Assembly (NCBI GenBank): GCA_947629465.1
Contig: CANRDZ010000003.1
Span: 1-40,549, forward strand
Direction of reading: 5' to 3'
Source of the DNA: an uncultured Bacilli bacterium
GTDB lineage: Bacteria > Bacillota_I > Bacilli_A > RF39 > UBA660
DNA: 40,549 nt
Shown one piece after another: positions 19,681 to 29,640 of the stretch. Under the pieces are notes generated by a model, which saw nothing but the letters and a program-made list of their open reading frames with translations, had not been told where the DNA came from and ran no database searches. Within the stretch, counting starts at the first letter, position 1. Each line of letters starts with the position of its first letter. Position numbers and translations under genes: made by a program.

Positions 19681-19790
19681 CTACGTTTTTATCTCTGGTG
19701 TCTTCCAGTGCTAGCAAAAGTTTATCTCTCATTTTGCAAGAGTATTCCCGGCTAGTTTATAGGCCATAACGGTTTTTGGGGCAATAAAAA
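19681..19790. other. GC-enriched intergenic segment with potential stems (candidate structured leader RNA of the capsid operon)
   Basis: Minus strand: TTTGCTA...CTGG-AAGACA-CCAG...TAGCtAAA nested pairing plus further short stems. Confidence 0.35.
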
Positions 19791-19808
19791 AGAACCTTGA
19801 TAGGTTCT
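19791..19808 (-). terminator. Rho-independent terminator
   Basis: Minus strand AGAACCT-ATCA-AGGTTCT followed by TTTTTT. Confidence 0.75.
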
Positions 19809-19956
19809 ATTCTTCTTTATTAATTAATTTTTTTAGATATTGTTTATATTCTTCTAGTGTAGCAAATTCATCATAGTTAATACCTGGAGCTTTTTTATTA
19901 TATTTTTTCATAAATTCTTTTCTTAATTCTTCAGTTTCTTTATCAAATATTCCCAT
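19807..19956 (-). CDS. Small protein (49 aa) overlapping the end of the MuF gene
   Basis: MGIFDKETEELRKEFMKKYNKKAPGINYDEFATLEEYKQYLKKLINKEE*, ATG overlaps the upstream stop region. Confidence 0.6.
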   Translation of the reverse strand: MGIFDKETEELRKEFMKKYNKKAPGINYDEFATLEEYKQYLKKLINKEE

Positions 19957-21583
19957 ATATTTCAACCAACTTTCTTAATATTATTTTTAACGGTTCTACA
20001 CTATTAATGAATTCTAAACTTTCTTGATTATCCAATATATATTCAGTATAGACATTGGCTAGTAATTCTCTTTCTTTAGTTCCTGTATTAGACCAATACT
20101 CATCAGAATGAGAATAATTTCCATATATTTTATTATCTGTAAGACATGAAAACAAGTCACTTATAGACATATTATCTTCAAATTTTTCTGCTATTTTAAT
20201 ATATTTTTCATCCGATAATATTATACTAGCATCTTTTATTGCTTTGGACAATTCATTTCTCAAATCTATTGATATTGAATTATTTACATCTATTTTATGT
20301 ACTAATTCATGAACAATAGATTTGGTTTTATCATATTTATCTATTAAAGAATGTTTTGGATTTATTATTATCTTGTCTAAAGATATATCATAATAAAACG
20401 GCCTAGTGGCATTATAATCAATTTCTATATCTTCATTATTTAAATTTTGATTTATAAAATTCTCTGCCCTTTTTGATATTTCTTTATCATTTATAATATT
20501 ATTTAATTTATTAATTTTCAATGGTAATTCTAAAATATCATTTAAATTTGCTTTAGGATCTATATATTTAACATACCAGCCTTTATAAGATATATTAGAT
20601 GGAACAAATATTCTGTTGCCATCTTTATCAACTGCGATTTTTTTACTATCAATATCAAATTCATCTAACACACATGGAACACTTGTAGTTCTGCAATTTG
20701 CGTGAAACGGTGGATAATTAATTCCAATTTGTGCCTCTGAAACTTTAAACTTCTTATTTCCAAGTCTTGCATCTATATCTCTACATATATCTGATGTTCT
20801 CATATCAAGTGATACAAATAATTTATAGTATTGTACTCCAGTTTCTTTATATCCCTTAAGAGTAGCTTGCTCACTTATAAAGGCCATCTCTGTATTAACT
20901 AATGTTTTTGCTCTGCCAAAGCTGACACCCATTCTCTTTGAAATTGTGTCTGCAATTTGTGTCATGCTTTTTCCCATTATCATACCCTGAGTTAAGTTTG
21001 TTTCTAGTTCATTGAGTAACTTTGCTTTATCATTCCAAATTCGACTACTAAAGTTTTCTCCTAACCATGGTTTTTTAATTATGGTTTCAATTTGATTTTC
21101 ATTAAATTTTGAAAAAGTTGTATGTATACCAACTGTTTTTTCAATCTCATAAATATTTCTATAATATGTATCAATATAAGTTTCTTTTAATAAGTTAGTC
21201 ATATCACTTTGTTGTTTTTCTCCAAGAGCCCTAATATTCATTTGCACTTGTGCATTTAATGCCTCTAATCTACTAACTCTACTTTTTATATATAAATTGT
21301 CTAAATACCTTTCATTATCTTTATTTAATGCCAGTTCTCTATATTTTTCAAGCGATATTCTAAAATTACCCAGTTCTTCTTTTGTCAATAACTTTTTTGC
21401 CTCTTCATAAGTAATTCCGTTATTATCAGCATATGTTGAGTAGAATGATGCTATTTCTTTTTTTATACTTTTTAAAGCTTTTGTATATTGTACTTCTAAA
21501 TCACTTATATAGGCATCAGATTTTCCAAATTCCATTTCTTTTAACTTTTCAAATCTTTCTTGCCAATATTTCGCATTATTCAT
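19943..21583 (-). CDS. Minor head protein (MuF/SPP1 gp7-like) with C-terminal metallopeptidase-like domain
   Basis: MuF core ...SDICRDIDARLGNKKF...GINYPPFHANCRTTSVP; C-terminal SIVHELVHKID (HExxH) and TKERELLANVYTEYI. Confidence 0.85.
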   Translation of the reverse strand: MNNAKYWQERFEKLKEMEFGKSDAYISDLEVQYTKALKSIKKEIASFYSTYADNNGITYEEAKKLLTKEELGNFRISLEKYRELALNKDNERYLDNLYIKSRVSRLEALNAQVQMNIRALGEKQQSDMTNLLKETYIDTYYRNIYEIEKTVGIHTTFSKFNENQIETIIKKPWLGENFSSRIWNDKAKLLNELETNLTQGMIMGKSMTQIADTISKRMGVSFGRAKTLVNTEMAFISEQATLKGYKETGVQYYKLFVSLDMRTSDICRDIDARLGNKKFKVSEAQIGINYPPFHANCRTTSVPCVLDEFDIDSKKIAVDKDGNRIFVPSNISYKGWYVKYIDPKANLNDILELPLKINKLNNIINDKEISKRAENFINQNLNNEDIEIDYNATRPFYYDISLDKIIINPKHSLIDKYDKTKSIVHELVHKIDVNNSISIDLRNELSKAIKDASIILSDEKYIKIAEKFEDNMSISDLFSCLTDNKIYGNYSHSDEYWSNTGTKERELLANVYTEYILDNQESLEFINSVEPLKIILRKLVEIYGNI

Positions 21584-21591
21584 TTAATCAC

Positions 21592-22950
21592 CTACTCTTT
21601 TTTACTGTCATCAGTTATAACACTAGGAAAAGGATATTCTTCTTTATTTTCTTTTTCAATTTGTTCCATTTCTTCATCTGGATTCTCAACCCATGGATGA
21701 TTCTTTAGTATACTTTTCTTTGAAATAGCTCCGTTTGAAATTTGTGCTATTTGAGCATTTTCCAAATCATTGCTTATCATATTTCTTGTCCATGTTTGTT
21801 CGACTAGCATATTTGAATCATATCCTAAATATGTCAATATAGCTTTTATAAGTCTTGAAAAACCTTTCTTAAACTGTGTCTGCTGCATTCCTGATTTTAG
21901 TTCTAGTTTTCTATAAAAGAATTTTAATGCTACACCACTTGCATTTCCAAAACTTTCGATATCTTGTTGTAATCCTTGTCCACTTTCATATATTTGCTTC
22001 TTTAATACTTCTAAAATTACCTTTCTTGCTTCAACAGGAATCTCTATTTGTAAAGTTCTTACATCTCCATGTGTTCCAGCTTCAGAAGTATCTGTTTTTA
22101 TAGTTTTAAATCTTTTCAAATCATTTATAAACTCTTTATAGTCTTGTCCTCCATAATTTTCAAGTATGTAAATAATTTGTTGTATATCCTCTAAGTCGTT
22201 TGCAAATCCTGACATAACTCTGTCATATAAATCAATTTGATCTTTGTATTTTAATAAATCACTTTTACATTTCCTATTATTGCAAAAAGGTATAAATGGA
22301 ATTTCATTAAATTTTAATGCCTCAAATTCTTCTTCTGATTTATATGTTAATCCTGGTGCATCTAGAATTCCTTCAAACTTATATGTAACACAAAATACTT
22401 TTCCTTTTCTGATAATCCATTCTTCAAAATAAATATAGTTTTTAATTTTAGTTGGATTATTATCATCTGGTTCAATTAAAGGATAATATCTATAAATTTT
22501 TTCTAAATCTTTCTTCAATGTATTTTTATAAATTGGTATTATTTGTTCATCTGGGATGACATCATAAAGAAATTTTCCAGTTTCCTTATCTATCCAATAA
22601 TGCAACCATGTTTTTCCTACATTACTTGCATCAATACATAATCCTTGCGATATATCCTCAAATTCATCTCCAAGAATTTCTACTATCTTTTTATTTATTT
22701 CTTTATTTTTTGTATCAAAAATAACAGGATAAGTAAACATATATCCTGCTTTTTCATCAACCATTAATTCATGAAAATTATGTGCTAATCTATTGTCAGC
22801 ATTTCTTATAGGATCATCATCAGATGGAGCAACACCTTTTTGCTTAATATCGTTATCATTATTATAATATTTTAATAAATTTCTAATATATTCTCTTCTT
22901 GGTCTATCTCTTTCTATGATTTGCTTTATTTCATTTATATTCATCATCAT
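21592..22950 (-). CDS. Portal protein (SPP1 gp6-like)
   Basis: IIERDRPRREYIRNLLKYYNNDNDI...GSGQGLQ/FGNASGVALKFFYRKLELKSG-type motifs. Confidence 0.9.
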   Translation of the reverse strand: MMMNINEIKQIIERDRPRREYIRNLLKYYNNDNDIKQKGVAPSDDDPIRNADNRLAHNFHELMVDEKAGYMFTYPVIFDTKNKEINKKIVEILGDEFEDISQGLCIDASNVGKTWLHYWIDKETGKFLYDVIPDEQIIPIYKNTLKKDLEKIYRYYPLIEPDDNNPTKIKNYIYFEEWIIRKGKVFCVTYKFEGILDAPGLTYKSEEEFEALKFNEIPFIPFCNNRKCKSDLLKYKDQIDLYDRVMSGFANDLEDIQQIIYILENYGGQDYKEFINDLKRFKTIKTDTSEAGTHGDVRTLQIEIPVEARKVILEVLKKQIYESGQGLQQDIESFGNASGVALKFFYRKLELKSGMQQTQFKKGFSRLIKAILTYLGYDSNMLVEQTWTRNMISNDLENAQIAQISNGAISKKSILKNHPWVENPDEEMEQIEKENKEEYPFPSVITDDSKKE

Positions 22951-22962
22951 ACACCTCTCTTT

Positions 22963-24190
22963 CTATTTAAGTACCTGAATACCAACATTATCAACATATC
23001 TTGTATAAATTGCATATCTAATTGCATCTTGAACGTCATCATTTTCTTTTATAGGTTCTCCAGTTTTTCCATTCCAAACATATGTATATATTTCTTTTTT
23101 AAATCTATTTACACCTGGATAATAAATTAATAATGTTCTTAATTTATATCTTTTTGCAACCATTTCTATACCACTTAAAACTGCTTTATTAGCATTTTTT
23201 GCTCTTAAGCCTTCTTTTTTAAATCTTGCAACGTGTTCTGGTCTAGCAGAATCGCAATAAAACATAATGTTACCATATATTTTCTTTATTTTTTTTGCAA
23301 TATCAACCCAATAATCAATTTCTTCATATTGTGCCGAATATTCTTTAATTAGTATAACCGTTCCATCTGCTGTCTCTCCAAACAAACAAATTGCACCATA
23401 ATGCTCATATCCCCAGTCAACACCACAAAAATAATTAACAAATTCATACTTAGTTAAATCGTAAATATAATGTATATCTCTATTAAAATCTTTATATACT
23501 GCTCCTTCCGAAGTTACCCAAAGTCCTCTTATATCTCTATCGTAAAACATTCCACTTGGTGTGGATTTTTTTAAATTATTTTTATATCTTTCACTTAAAA
23601 AAGTATTATCATCTAATTCGTAATGAACCTCATGTATTGTTTTACCATCTGCTTTTAAAATATAATCAACATATAACCAATGTTCAGGATGGTCTGGGTT
23701 AGTATCAACAATAATTCTTGCACCCGTTCCACTGCAACGTGTTTTTATTTCGTTAAAAACTTCTTCATTTGCAGTAGATCCCTCGTTAATGTATGCACCA
23801 TAGGCAGTCATACCTCTTATCCTTGACATATCTGCTACAGTCCCATGACCAAAGCAACATACTAATACACCAAAAAGCTTGAATCTATTAAATTTATCAA
23901 ACTTAAATTCAATACCATATTTATTTGTTAATTCTTGTAATACATTTCTTTGCAAACTTCCGAAGTGTATTTCCTGCAAGAATATATTGAGGTTCATTTA
24001 TTCCTTCTTGTTCTGCTATTTTTCTTACTTTTATCAATTCCATTAAAAACAAATCGTTATCTATAACAGTTTTTCCTGTCCTCTTTGCACCGTGGTTAAT
24101 TAGCATAAAAAAATCAGTATTGAAATAAAAATTCAATACTGACAACTGTTTAGGATGATACAGCTGCTTAATACTCATCTGCAACACCAT
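22963..24190 (-). CDS. terL: Terminase large subunit; requires +1 shift at CGG 23962-23960
   Basis: Track ORFs 23921-24190 (Walker A-like HGAKRTGKT) and 22963-23997 join as EPQYILAGNTL-[C]-GSLQRNVLQELTNKYGIEFKFD. Confidence 0.92.
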
Positions 24191-24890
24191 CCTTTATTAA
24201 ATTAAATAATTCTTCTAATTTAGATTCTTTATTTTGGTTATTCTCACTATTTTTAGCTTCAAATATTTTTTCTTGTAATTCATATTTCTTATTATCAATA
24301 TCCATTCTATGCAATAAATCTACGCAACGTCTTTTTGCTTCTTGAATTTTTGTAAGTGCTTCTTCAATTCTCTGTATTTTTTCAACTGTCGACTCTGCCA
24401 TAGTGATTGTACCTTCAATTGCTGTTCCTCCAAATTCAGTGCTACAAGATTTACTTCTCTGAACAGAACTTATAGTTAAATCTTTATTAGGTTTCTTTAG
24501 TTCTTGAATTCGTTCTAACATTCGTCTTTCTCTAATAAGTAACAATTCATATTGTTGCTCTATAACTTTTCTTTTATCTTCTGTTTTTATTTTTTCTATA
24601 AAGGCCTTTTCTTCATCAGTATAAAAATCAGAGTATATACTTTCATATGCACCAGTTACCAAAGCATTTTTGTTACCTTTAGGTGCGTGGCCACCTTTAT
24701 TACCTTTAGCGTTTTTATTTTTCTTTTGAGCCTTACTACGATTACTAGCTCGTTTCCACTCATTCTTTTTAATTAAGTTTTTTAATTCTTTTTGAGTTAT
24801 TTTAAAATCGCTTTCGATTTCTTTATATGTAGCACCTTTTTTATAAGCTTTCTCTATTTTTTTTAAATCCCCTGTCACATGGACCACCAC
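24168..24890 (-). CDS. terS: Terminase small subunit
   Basis: HTH ATYKEIESDFKITQKELKNLIKKNEWKR and KGNKGGHAPKGNKNALVTGAYE. Confidence 0.88.
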   Translation of the reverse strand: MVVHVTGDLKKIEKAYKKGATYKEIESDFKITQKELKNLIKKNEWKRASNRSKAQKKNKNAKGNKGGHAPKGNKNALVTGAYESIYSDFYTDEEKAFIEKIKTEDKRKVIEQQYELLLIRERRMLERIQELKKPNKDLTISSVQRSKSCSTEFGGTAIEGTITMAESTVEKIQRIEEALTKIQEAKRRCVDLLHRMDIDNKKYELQEKIFEAKNSENNQNKESKLEELFNLIKDGVADEY

Positions 24891-24912
24891 CAGCCTTTTT
24901 CAATTATATTTT

Positions 24913-26157
24913 TTATAATTTTGTAGCTTTTTCACAGGTTAATTCTTCCCATCTTTTTATAATAATATCGCAATAAATCGGGTCTAATTCCATCATATAA
25001 CATCTTCTTTTTAATTGTTCACATGCTATTAAAGTTGTACCACTTCCTCCAAAGCAATCCATAACAATATCATTTTCATTCGTTGTTAATTCAATAGCTT
25101 TTGATGGTAACATTACTGGGAAACATGCCTTATGATTATCTAATTGTGTGTCACCTGTTGTTATTCGCCAATAATTAGTAATGCCTTTTCCTTTTACTTT
25201 GTTAAAATATCCTCGCTCTTCTGTCGTTCCTAAATAATATAATTCCATATCATGAGACATAGTTTCTTCATCTGCCATAAGTAAAATATCCTCATATTGT
25301 CTTGTAAGCATATCTTGAGATACAATTGGTAATGCGTGTCCTTTGTCCCATACTATTAGTTCCATAAATCTAAGTCCTGTCTCTTTTAGAATTCTATATA
25401 TTATTTCAATAAATTCCCACCTACTGTTTTTATTGTAACTAATATTCCAAAACAAATATCCTTTTAAATACTTTTTCCATATATTAATAACATTCAAATT
25501 AAAATCAATATATTTTTTACTCTCTAAATTATCTTCATAATTTTCATACATATCTGAACCCATGTTATATGGAGGTGATGTAAATAAACATTTTGCTTTA
25601 TTATTATTTATTAGCTTTTTTACATCATCTTCATTTGTACTATCACCACACATTAAACGATGATTTCCAAGTTGCCATATATCACCTACTTTAGTTACTG
25701 GCTTTTCTATCTTTTCTAATGATTTCTTTATATCAAACTTATCTTCTTTTACTATAATTTCACTTTTCATAAGTTCATCTATCTCATCAAAAGAAAATCC
25801 CGTATTATTTAAATCATATTCTTGCTCTTTTAAATCTTTTAATAAAACTTCTAATTTTTCATTATCCCAATCACCTGAAATTTTATTTAATGCAATATTT
25901 AAAGCTTTTTCTTTTGATTTATCTAAATCAACAACACTACATTCAATTTCCTTATAGCCTTGTTCTTTTAGAATTTTTAATCTTTGATGTCCTCCAATAA
26001 CAGTTAAATCCTTATTAACTATAATTGGATCTACATATCCAAACTCATTTATACTACATTTTATTTTCTCATATTCTTCATCTCCTGGTTTCAAATCAAC
26101 TCTTGGATTGTACACTGCTTCTCTTAAATCTGAAATTCTTAATTTTTTTATTTCCAT
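24913..26157 (-). CDS. ParB-like domain plus DNA methyltransferase fusion
   Basis: ParB NPRVDLKPGDEEYEKIKCSINEFGYVDPIIVNKDLTVIGGHQR; methylase SPPYNMGSDMYE and DCFGGSGTTLIACEQLKR. Confidence 0.92.
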   Translation of the reverse strand: MEIKKLRISDLREAVYNPRVDLKPGDEEYEKIKCSINEFGYVDPIIVNKDLTVIGGHQRLKILKEQGYKEIECSVVDLDKSKEKALNIALNKISGDWDNEKLEVLLKDLKEQEYDLNNTGFSFDEIDELMKSEIIVKEDKFDIKKSLEKIEKPVTKVGDIWQLGNHRLMCGDSTNEDDVKKLINNNKAKCLFTSPPYNMGSDMYENYEDNLESKKYIDFNLNVINIWKKYLKGYLFWNISYNKNSRWEFIEIIYRILKETGLRFMELIVWDKGHALPIVSQDMLTRQYEDILLMADEETMSHDMELYYLGTTEERGYFNKVKGKGITNYWRITTGDTQLDNHKACFPVMLPSKAIELTTNENDIVMDCFGGSGTTLIACEQLKRRCYMMELDPIYCDIIIKRWEELTCEKATKL

Positions 26158-26185
26158 ACTACACTTTCCTTTTACAACAAAAAAA

Positions 26186-26199
26186 GACCTGCTAAGGTC
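26186..26199. terminator. Bidirectional-looking terminator between early and late modules
   Basis: GACCT-gcta-AGGTC flanked by A-rich and T-rich runs. Confidence 0.7.
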
Positions 26200-26292
26200 C
26201 TTTTTCTATTACTTACAATTTTTCACATTATCATTATATATCATTGCAAATGACAAAACAATGACAAGTTTTTGACATAAAATTAAACTTAA

Positions 26293-26886
26293 TTAATACA
26301 TTTTTCTGATTCCATCTATTCCAAACAAAAGTATTGATATTTCTTCGATTGCTGCCTTTGTGTCTCTATGTATTTGTCTTTCTCCCACTTTATACTTTTC
26401 TGACATGTCGGAAATTTTTGGTTTGATTTTTCCATCTATGTATAGTTCTTTTAATATATGTGCTTTTCGTTTCTTTTCATCGTTATTACTTATATCAGCT
26501 TCATACACATAATAATTAATTATTTTATTTATGTGTGCAATTATAATTTCTGTTCTTTTTTTAGAGACAAGAATTGATTGCACTACCGTTACCTCATCAT
26601 ATGTTGTGCAAAATATTTTATCCAAAACATCCTCAACAGTTGCTGTTTCTAACTCTACTTCTGTGTAAGTTGCTTGTTGGCATGCTCTAACAAAATTTCT
26701 ATAATTTTTTAAAAGTAGTCGCGTGTTCTTTAATTTAGTATCGTATGTGATTTTTTCTCTCAATCTTTCCTCATTCTTTAATTGCTCAAGTCCTTGTCTT
26801 ATTCCTTTTGCAACTCCAGCAGAAACCATACTCTCCATTATTTTTAATAATTCGCTATCTTTTTCAGATATCTCCATATTACTCAT
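26293..26886 (-). CDS. Phage transcriptional regulator (ArpU/sigma-like)
   Basis: C-terminal ISDMSEKYKVGERQIHRDTKAAIEEISILLFG HTH; just upstream of the packaging module. Confidence 0.7.
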   Translation of the reverse strand: MSNMEISEKDSELLKIMESMVSAGVAKGIRQGLEQLKNEERLREKITYDTKLKNTRLLLKNYRNFVRACQQATYTEVELETATVEDVLDKIFCTTYDEVTVVQSILVSKKRTEIIIAHINKIINYYVYEADISNNDEKKRKAHILKELYIDGKIKPKISDMSEKYKVGERQIHRDTKAAIEEISILLFGIDGIRKMY

Positions 26887-26941
26887 ACAACACCTTCTTT
26901 CGTAACTATTTCTTATCACAATCAAATAAATTAAATCTTAT

Positions 26942-27340
26942 TTATATTCTGTTTCTCAATTTTTTATCTAACTGTTTAATAGCTCTAATTAACTCATTTT
27001 GATTATTTATAACTTCATTTACTTTATAAAAATTATTTACCATAATTCCATTCGTTTTATTAACAAACTGCTCTATATTTTCAAATCCACCAGTAGAAAT
27101 AACTACTACTTCTTCAACCTCTTCTATTTTTTGAATATCTATAGTATCTTCTATTATTTCAAATTGTGTATATCCATCAGTTAGAAACTTTGTTGTAAAT
27201 ACACCAGGTTCCCATTTTAATTCTTTCTCTTTGACCTGTATATATCCTTCTATAAATGGTCTTTTATATTTAATTATACAGTCATCTATTTTCTCATCTT
27301 CAATAGCTTTTATTAATTCATAGCCTTTATATTTTTTCAT
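26942..27340 (-). CDS. Hypothetical early protein
   Basis: Open frame with RBS. Confidence 0.6.
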   Translation of the reverse strand: MKKYKGYELIKAIEDEKIDDCIIKYKRPFIEGYIQVKEKELKWEPGVFTTKFLTDGYTQFEIIEDTIDIQKIEEVEEVVVISTGGFENIEQFVNKTNGIMVNNFYKVNEVINNQNELIRAIKQLDKKLRNRI

Positions 27341-27618
27341 TGTTTTTCTCCTCCTCCAATGTAACAGGAATATTCATTACATACATGGGTATTTCAATAG
27401 TTATTTCTGCTACATTATCATTTATTTGTTCTATCTTATATCCGTTCTCCTTCATATTTGAATCTATTTTTAGAATATTTAGATCTGTTTTTAAAAACAT
27501 ATTCTATATATTCTTCAATTTCTTCTAAAATTAAGCCTAGTTTCTTTTCATCGTACTTCATATTTTCCACCTGCTCTTGCTCTTTTAAATTTTCAAATTT
27601 TTTCATTATCACAATCAC
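27327..27618 (-). CDS. Hypothetical early protein; probable +1 shift at CGG 27444-27442
   Basis: Zero frame ends ...KYEGERI*; +1 gives KYEGE-[C]-GYKIEQINDNVAEITIEIPMYVMNIPVTLEEEKNNEKI* overlapping the next ATG. Confidence 0.6.
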
Positions 27619-27929
27619 CTAAAATCTCGTTTAGTATAATTATCAAAAAAATCTTTTAAATATTTTCTTAATCCCCAATTAGCATTTTCGAGTATTTTTT
27701 TAAGTTCAGCTTCATTTAATACAACACAATCCCAATTAGTTTCATCAAAATCATAACAGCTGCAATGTCCTCCCTCTGCCAATACAAATTCTTCTTTTTC
27801 AGTTTCAGGCATACCTTCTAATAGCATTATTCTATCCATATCACAGAGGTCTCTCATTGATGTCCATGCAAATAAAATATTATGTGGCTTTATCTCTATA
27901 TTTTTAATATTTATATTATATTTTTTCAT
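27615..27929 (-). CDS. Hypothetical protein
   Basis: Open frame in early operon. Confidence 0.55.
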   Translation of the reverse strand: MKKYNINIKNIEIKPHNILFAWTSMRDLCDMDRIMLLEGMPETEKEEFVLAEGGHCSCYDFDETNWDCVVLNEAELKKILENANWGLRKYLKDFFDNYTKRDFR

Positions 27930-28207
27930 TTCTTATCTTCCTTTCGATTTAAAATAACTTTTAATTCATCTTTATGTCTTTTGCAAAAATCTAAGTCCCC
28001 ATACCTTGTAGTACAATCATCACACATTGGCAAACTACATTTTGCCCTTTGGATTGGAATTTTTATTCCTTTTTCATTTTTTGCATCAAATATTAGTCCA
28101 ATGTCAGCATCACATAACCTTGTCGCTTTTCTTTGACAATATGCACATCTTTCTTGCATTGGCAAATCGAACCTTTTGAAATCTCCATTAATAATATTAT
28201 TTTTCAT
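27926..28207 (-). CDS. Small Cys-rich zinc-binding protein
   Basis: ERCAYCQRKATRLCD...CSLPMCDDCTTRYGDLDFCKRH. Confidence 0.65.
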   Translation of the reverse strand: MKNNIINGDFKRFDLPMQERCAYCQRKATRLCDADIGLIFDAKNEKGIKIPIQRAKCSLPMCDDCTTRYGDLDFCKRHKDELKVILNRKEDKK

Positions 28208-28211
28208 AGTA

Positions 28212-28610
28212 TCACTCTCCTAATAGTTCTGACTTATCATATATGGTTCCAATCACTTCATATTCATCTATAAAACCTGTCATGCTTTCGTGATAATCTG
28301 TATTACTTCCATAAGGTCTCCAGCAAAAACCATAACCTATTCCTATATCCTCTCCCCAAAATATTTCCATCGTAAAATCAGCCCATTTGACTATATCGCC
28401 TTCGTATATTTTGGTTCCATTTCTATTTTTAAGCCCTGTATATTGCCCTAATGTTTCTTCTTTTACTACATATCCAACTTTTAGTCCATCTTCCCATATA
28501 TTGATATAAGCATATTTTTTAGGATTATTTTTTGGACCACCATAACTTAAATCTCCAAATATCCACTTGCCATCATTTTTTCTTTTCCCTCTAAATTCGA
28601 TTTCTCTCAT
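28212..28610 (-). CDS. YopX family protein
   Basis: MREIEFRGKRKNDGKWIFGDLSYG...VKEETLGQYTGLKNRNGTKIYEGDIVKW. Confidence 0.9.
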   Translation of the reverse strand: MREIEFRGKRKNDGKWIFGDLSYGGPKNNPKKYAYINIWEDGLKVGYVVKEETLGQYTGLKNRNGTKIYEGDIVKWADFTMEIFWGEDIGIGYGFCWRPYGSNTDYHESMTGFIDEYEVIGTIYDKSELLGE

Positions 28611-28614
28611 TTTT

Positions 28615-28830
28615 CTACTCCAATCTTATATTATTGTTTGTTACCTTATGAAAAGGCTCTTTGCTTAAATTTGATGCTAATAAATTGTTATATGCTAGAT
28701 TTCCAAATACCTTTACCCATACCCACTTACCTATATCTATTACTTGGCATTTTAAAGATATTTCTCTTCCATAAGCACCTGTTGTATTCCAATATAATAT
28801 TTCTCCACGTTTAATATCTTTTTTATTCAT
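28615..28830 (-). CDS. Hypothetical protein
   Basis: Open frame. Confidence 0.5.
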   Translation of the reverse strand: MNKKDIKRGEILYWNTTGAYGREISLKCQVIDIGKWVWVKVFGNLAYNNLLASNLSKEPFHKVTNNNIRLE

Positions 28831-28831
28831 T

Positions 28832-29220
28832 TTATTTATCCTCCAATAATTCCTGTAAAAACTTTTTTACTTCTATTTTTTGTCTCATACTGCGATGTAT
28901 AGCAATTTTCCAGCTTTCATCTTTAACTTTATCGTGATTTTTCATATCTTCTTTTATACCTTCGTTCAGTTCTTTTATCTTATCTTCTATCTTCTCTTTA
29001 GGTATTGAATTTTTTTTAATTGTTGTAGTTCTGATTTCAATATACATCTATTACATTTATTAATATCCTCTTCCAAATTTTCTTTAGTTAGTATTATATA
29101 TCTTTGTAATGCCCTTAATATTTTTTCTATTGCTTCATAATCTTTAGGATTATGTCTTGAAATTACGAGATTATTTTCAATTTTATATTTAAGATATCTC
29201 ATTGCTGTTACTAAATTCAT
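28832..29220 (-). CDS. Small phage protein apparently split by -1 shift at an A8 run
   Basis: ORFs 28987-29220 and 28832-29047 join as ...CILKSELQQLKK/NSIPKEKIEDKIKELNEGIKEDMKNHDKV. Confidence 0.5.
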
Positions 29221-29640
29221 TTAATTACCTCCCTTGTTATCTTTTTTTACACATTTTAAGTCTTTCAATACCCTAGGTATATATTGTCTATTCTTTAATT
29301 TCTCGTTATATGTATCTATGTTTTTCATTATTTGGCTAGTCTCTGATAATATTCCAATTTTTATAAATCTTCTTGTATAATTTTTTATTACTTTTATAAA
29401 TTCCAAAGTATCCTTTACTTTTCTTCTTTCTTTTCTAACTTTTTTTAATTTAATTGCAATTCTAACTAATTCAATGGCATTTAATGGAGCCAATTCAATC
29501 TCGTGTAATAAATCTTGTTGAATATCTTCTTTAAACTTTAATTCTTCAAGTAATTTATTTTCTTCCGTTGCAACACTCATAACAAGATCATACATTTGCT
29601 CTAATACTTGTTTTACATCTTTTGTATTATCAAATTTCAT
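29221..29640 (-). CDS. Hypothetical protein
   Basis: Open frame in early operon. Confidence 0.55.
   Translation of the reverse strand: MKFDNTKDVKQVLEQMYDLVMSVATEENKLLEELKFKEDIQQDLLHEIELAPLNAIELVRIAIKLKKVRKERRKVKDTLEFIKVIKNYTRRFIKIGILSETSQIMKNIDTYNEKLKNRQYIPRVLKDLKCVKKDNKGGN

Noticed and set aside
19690-19760. Hairpin-ribozyme-like string (ACCAGAGATAAAAACG) in the capsid-operon leader
   Set aside because: The paired CTGG is upstream with a 6-nt loop, and the loop A/loop B partners are absent; treated only as an unspecified structured RNA candidate.
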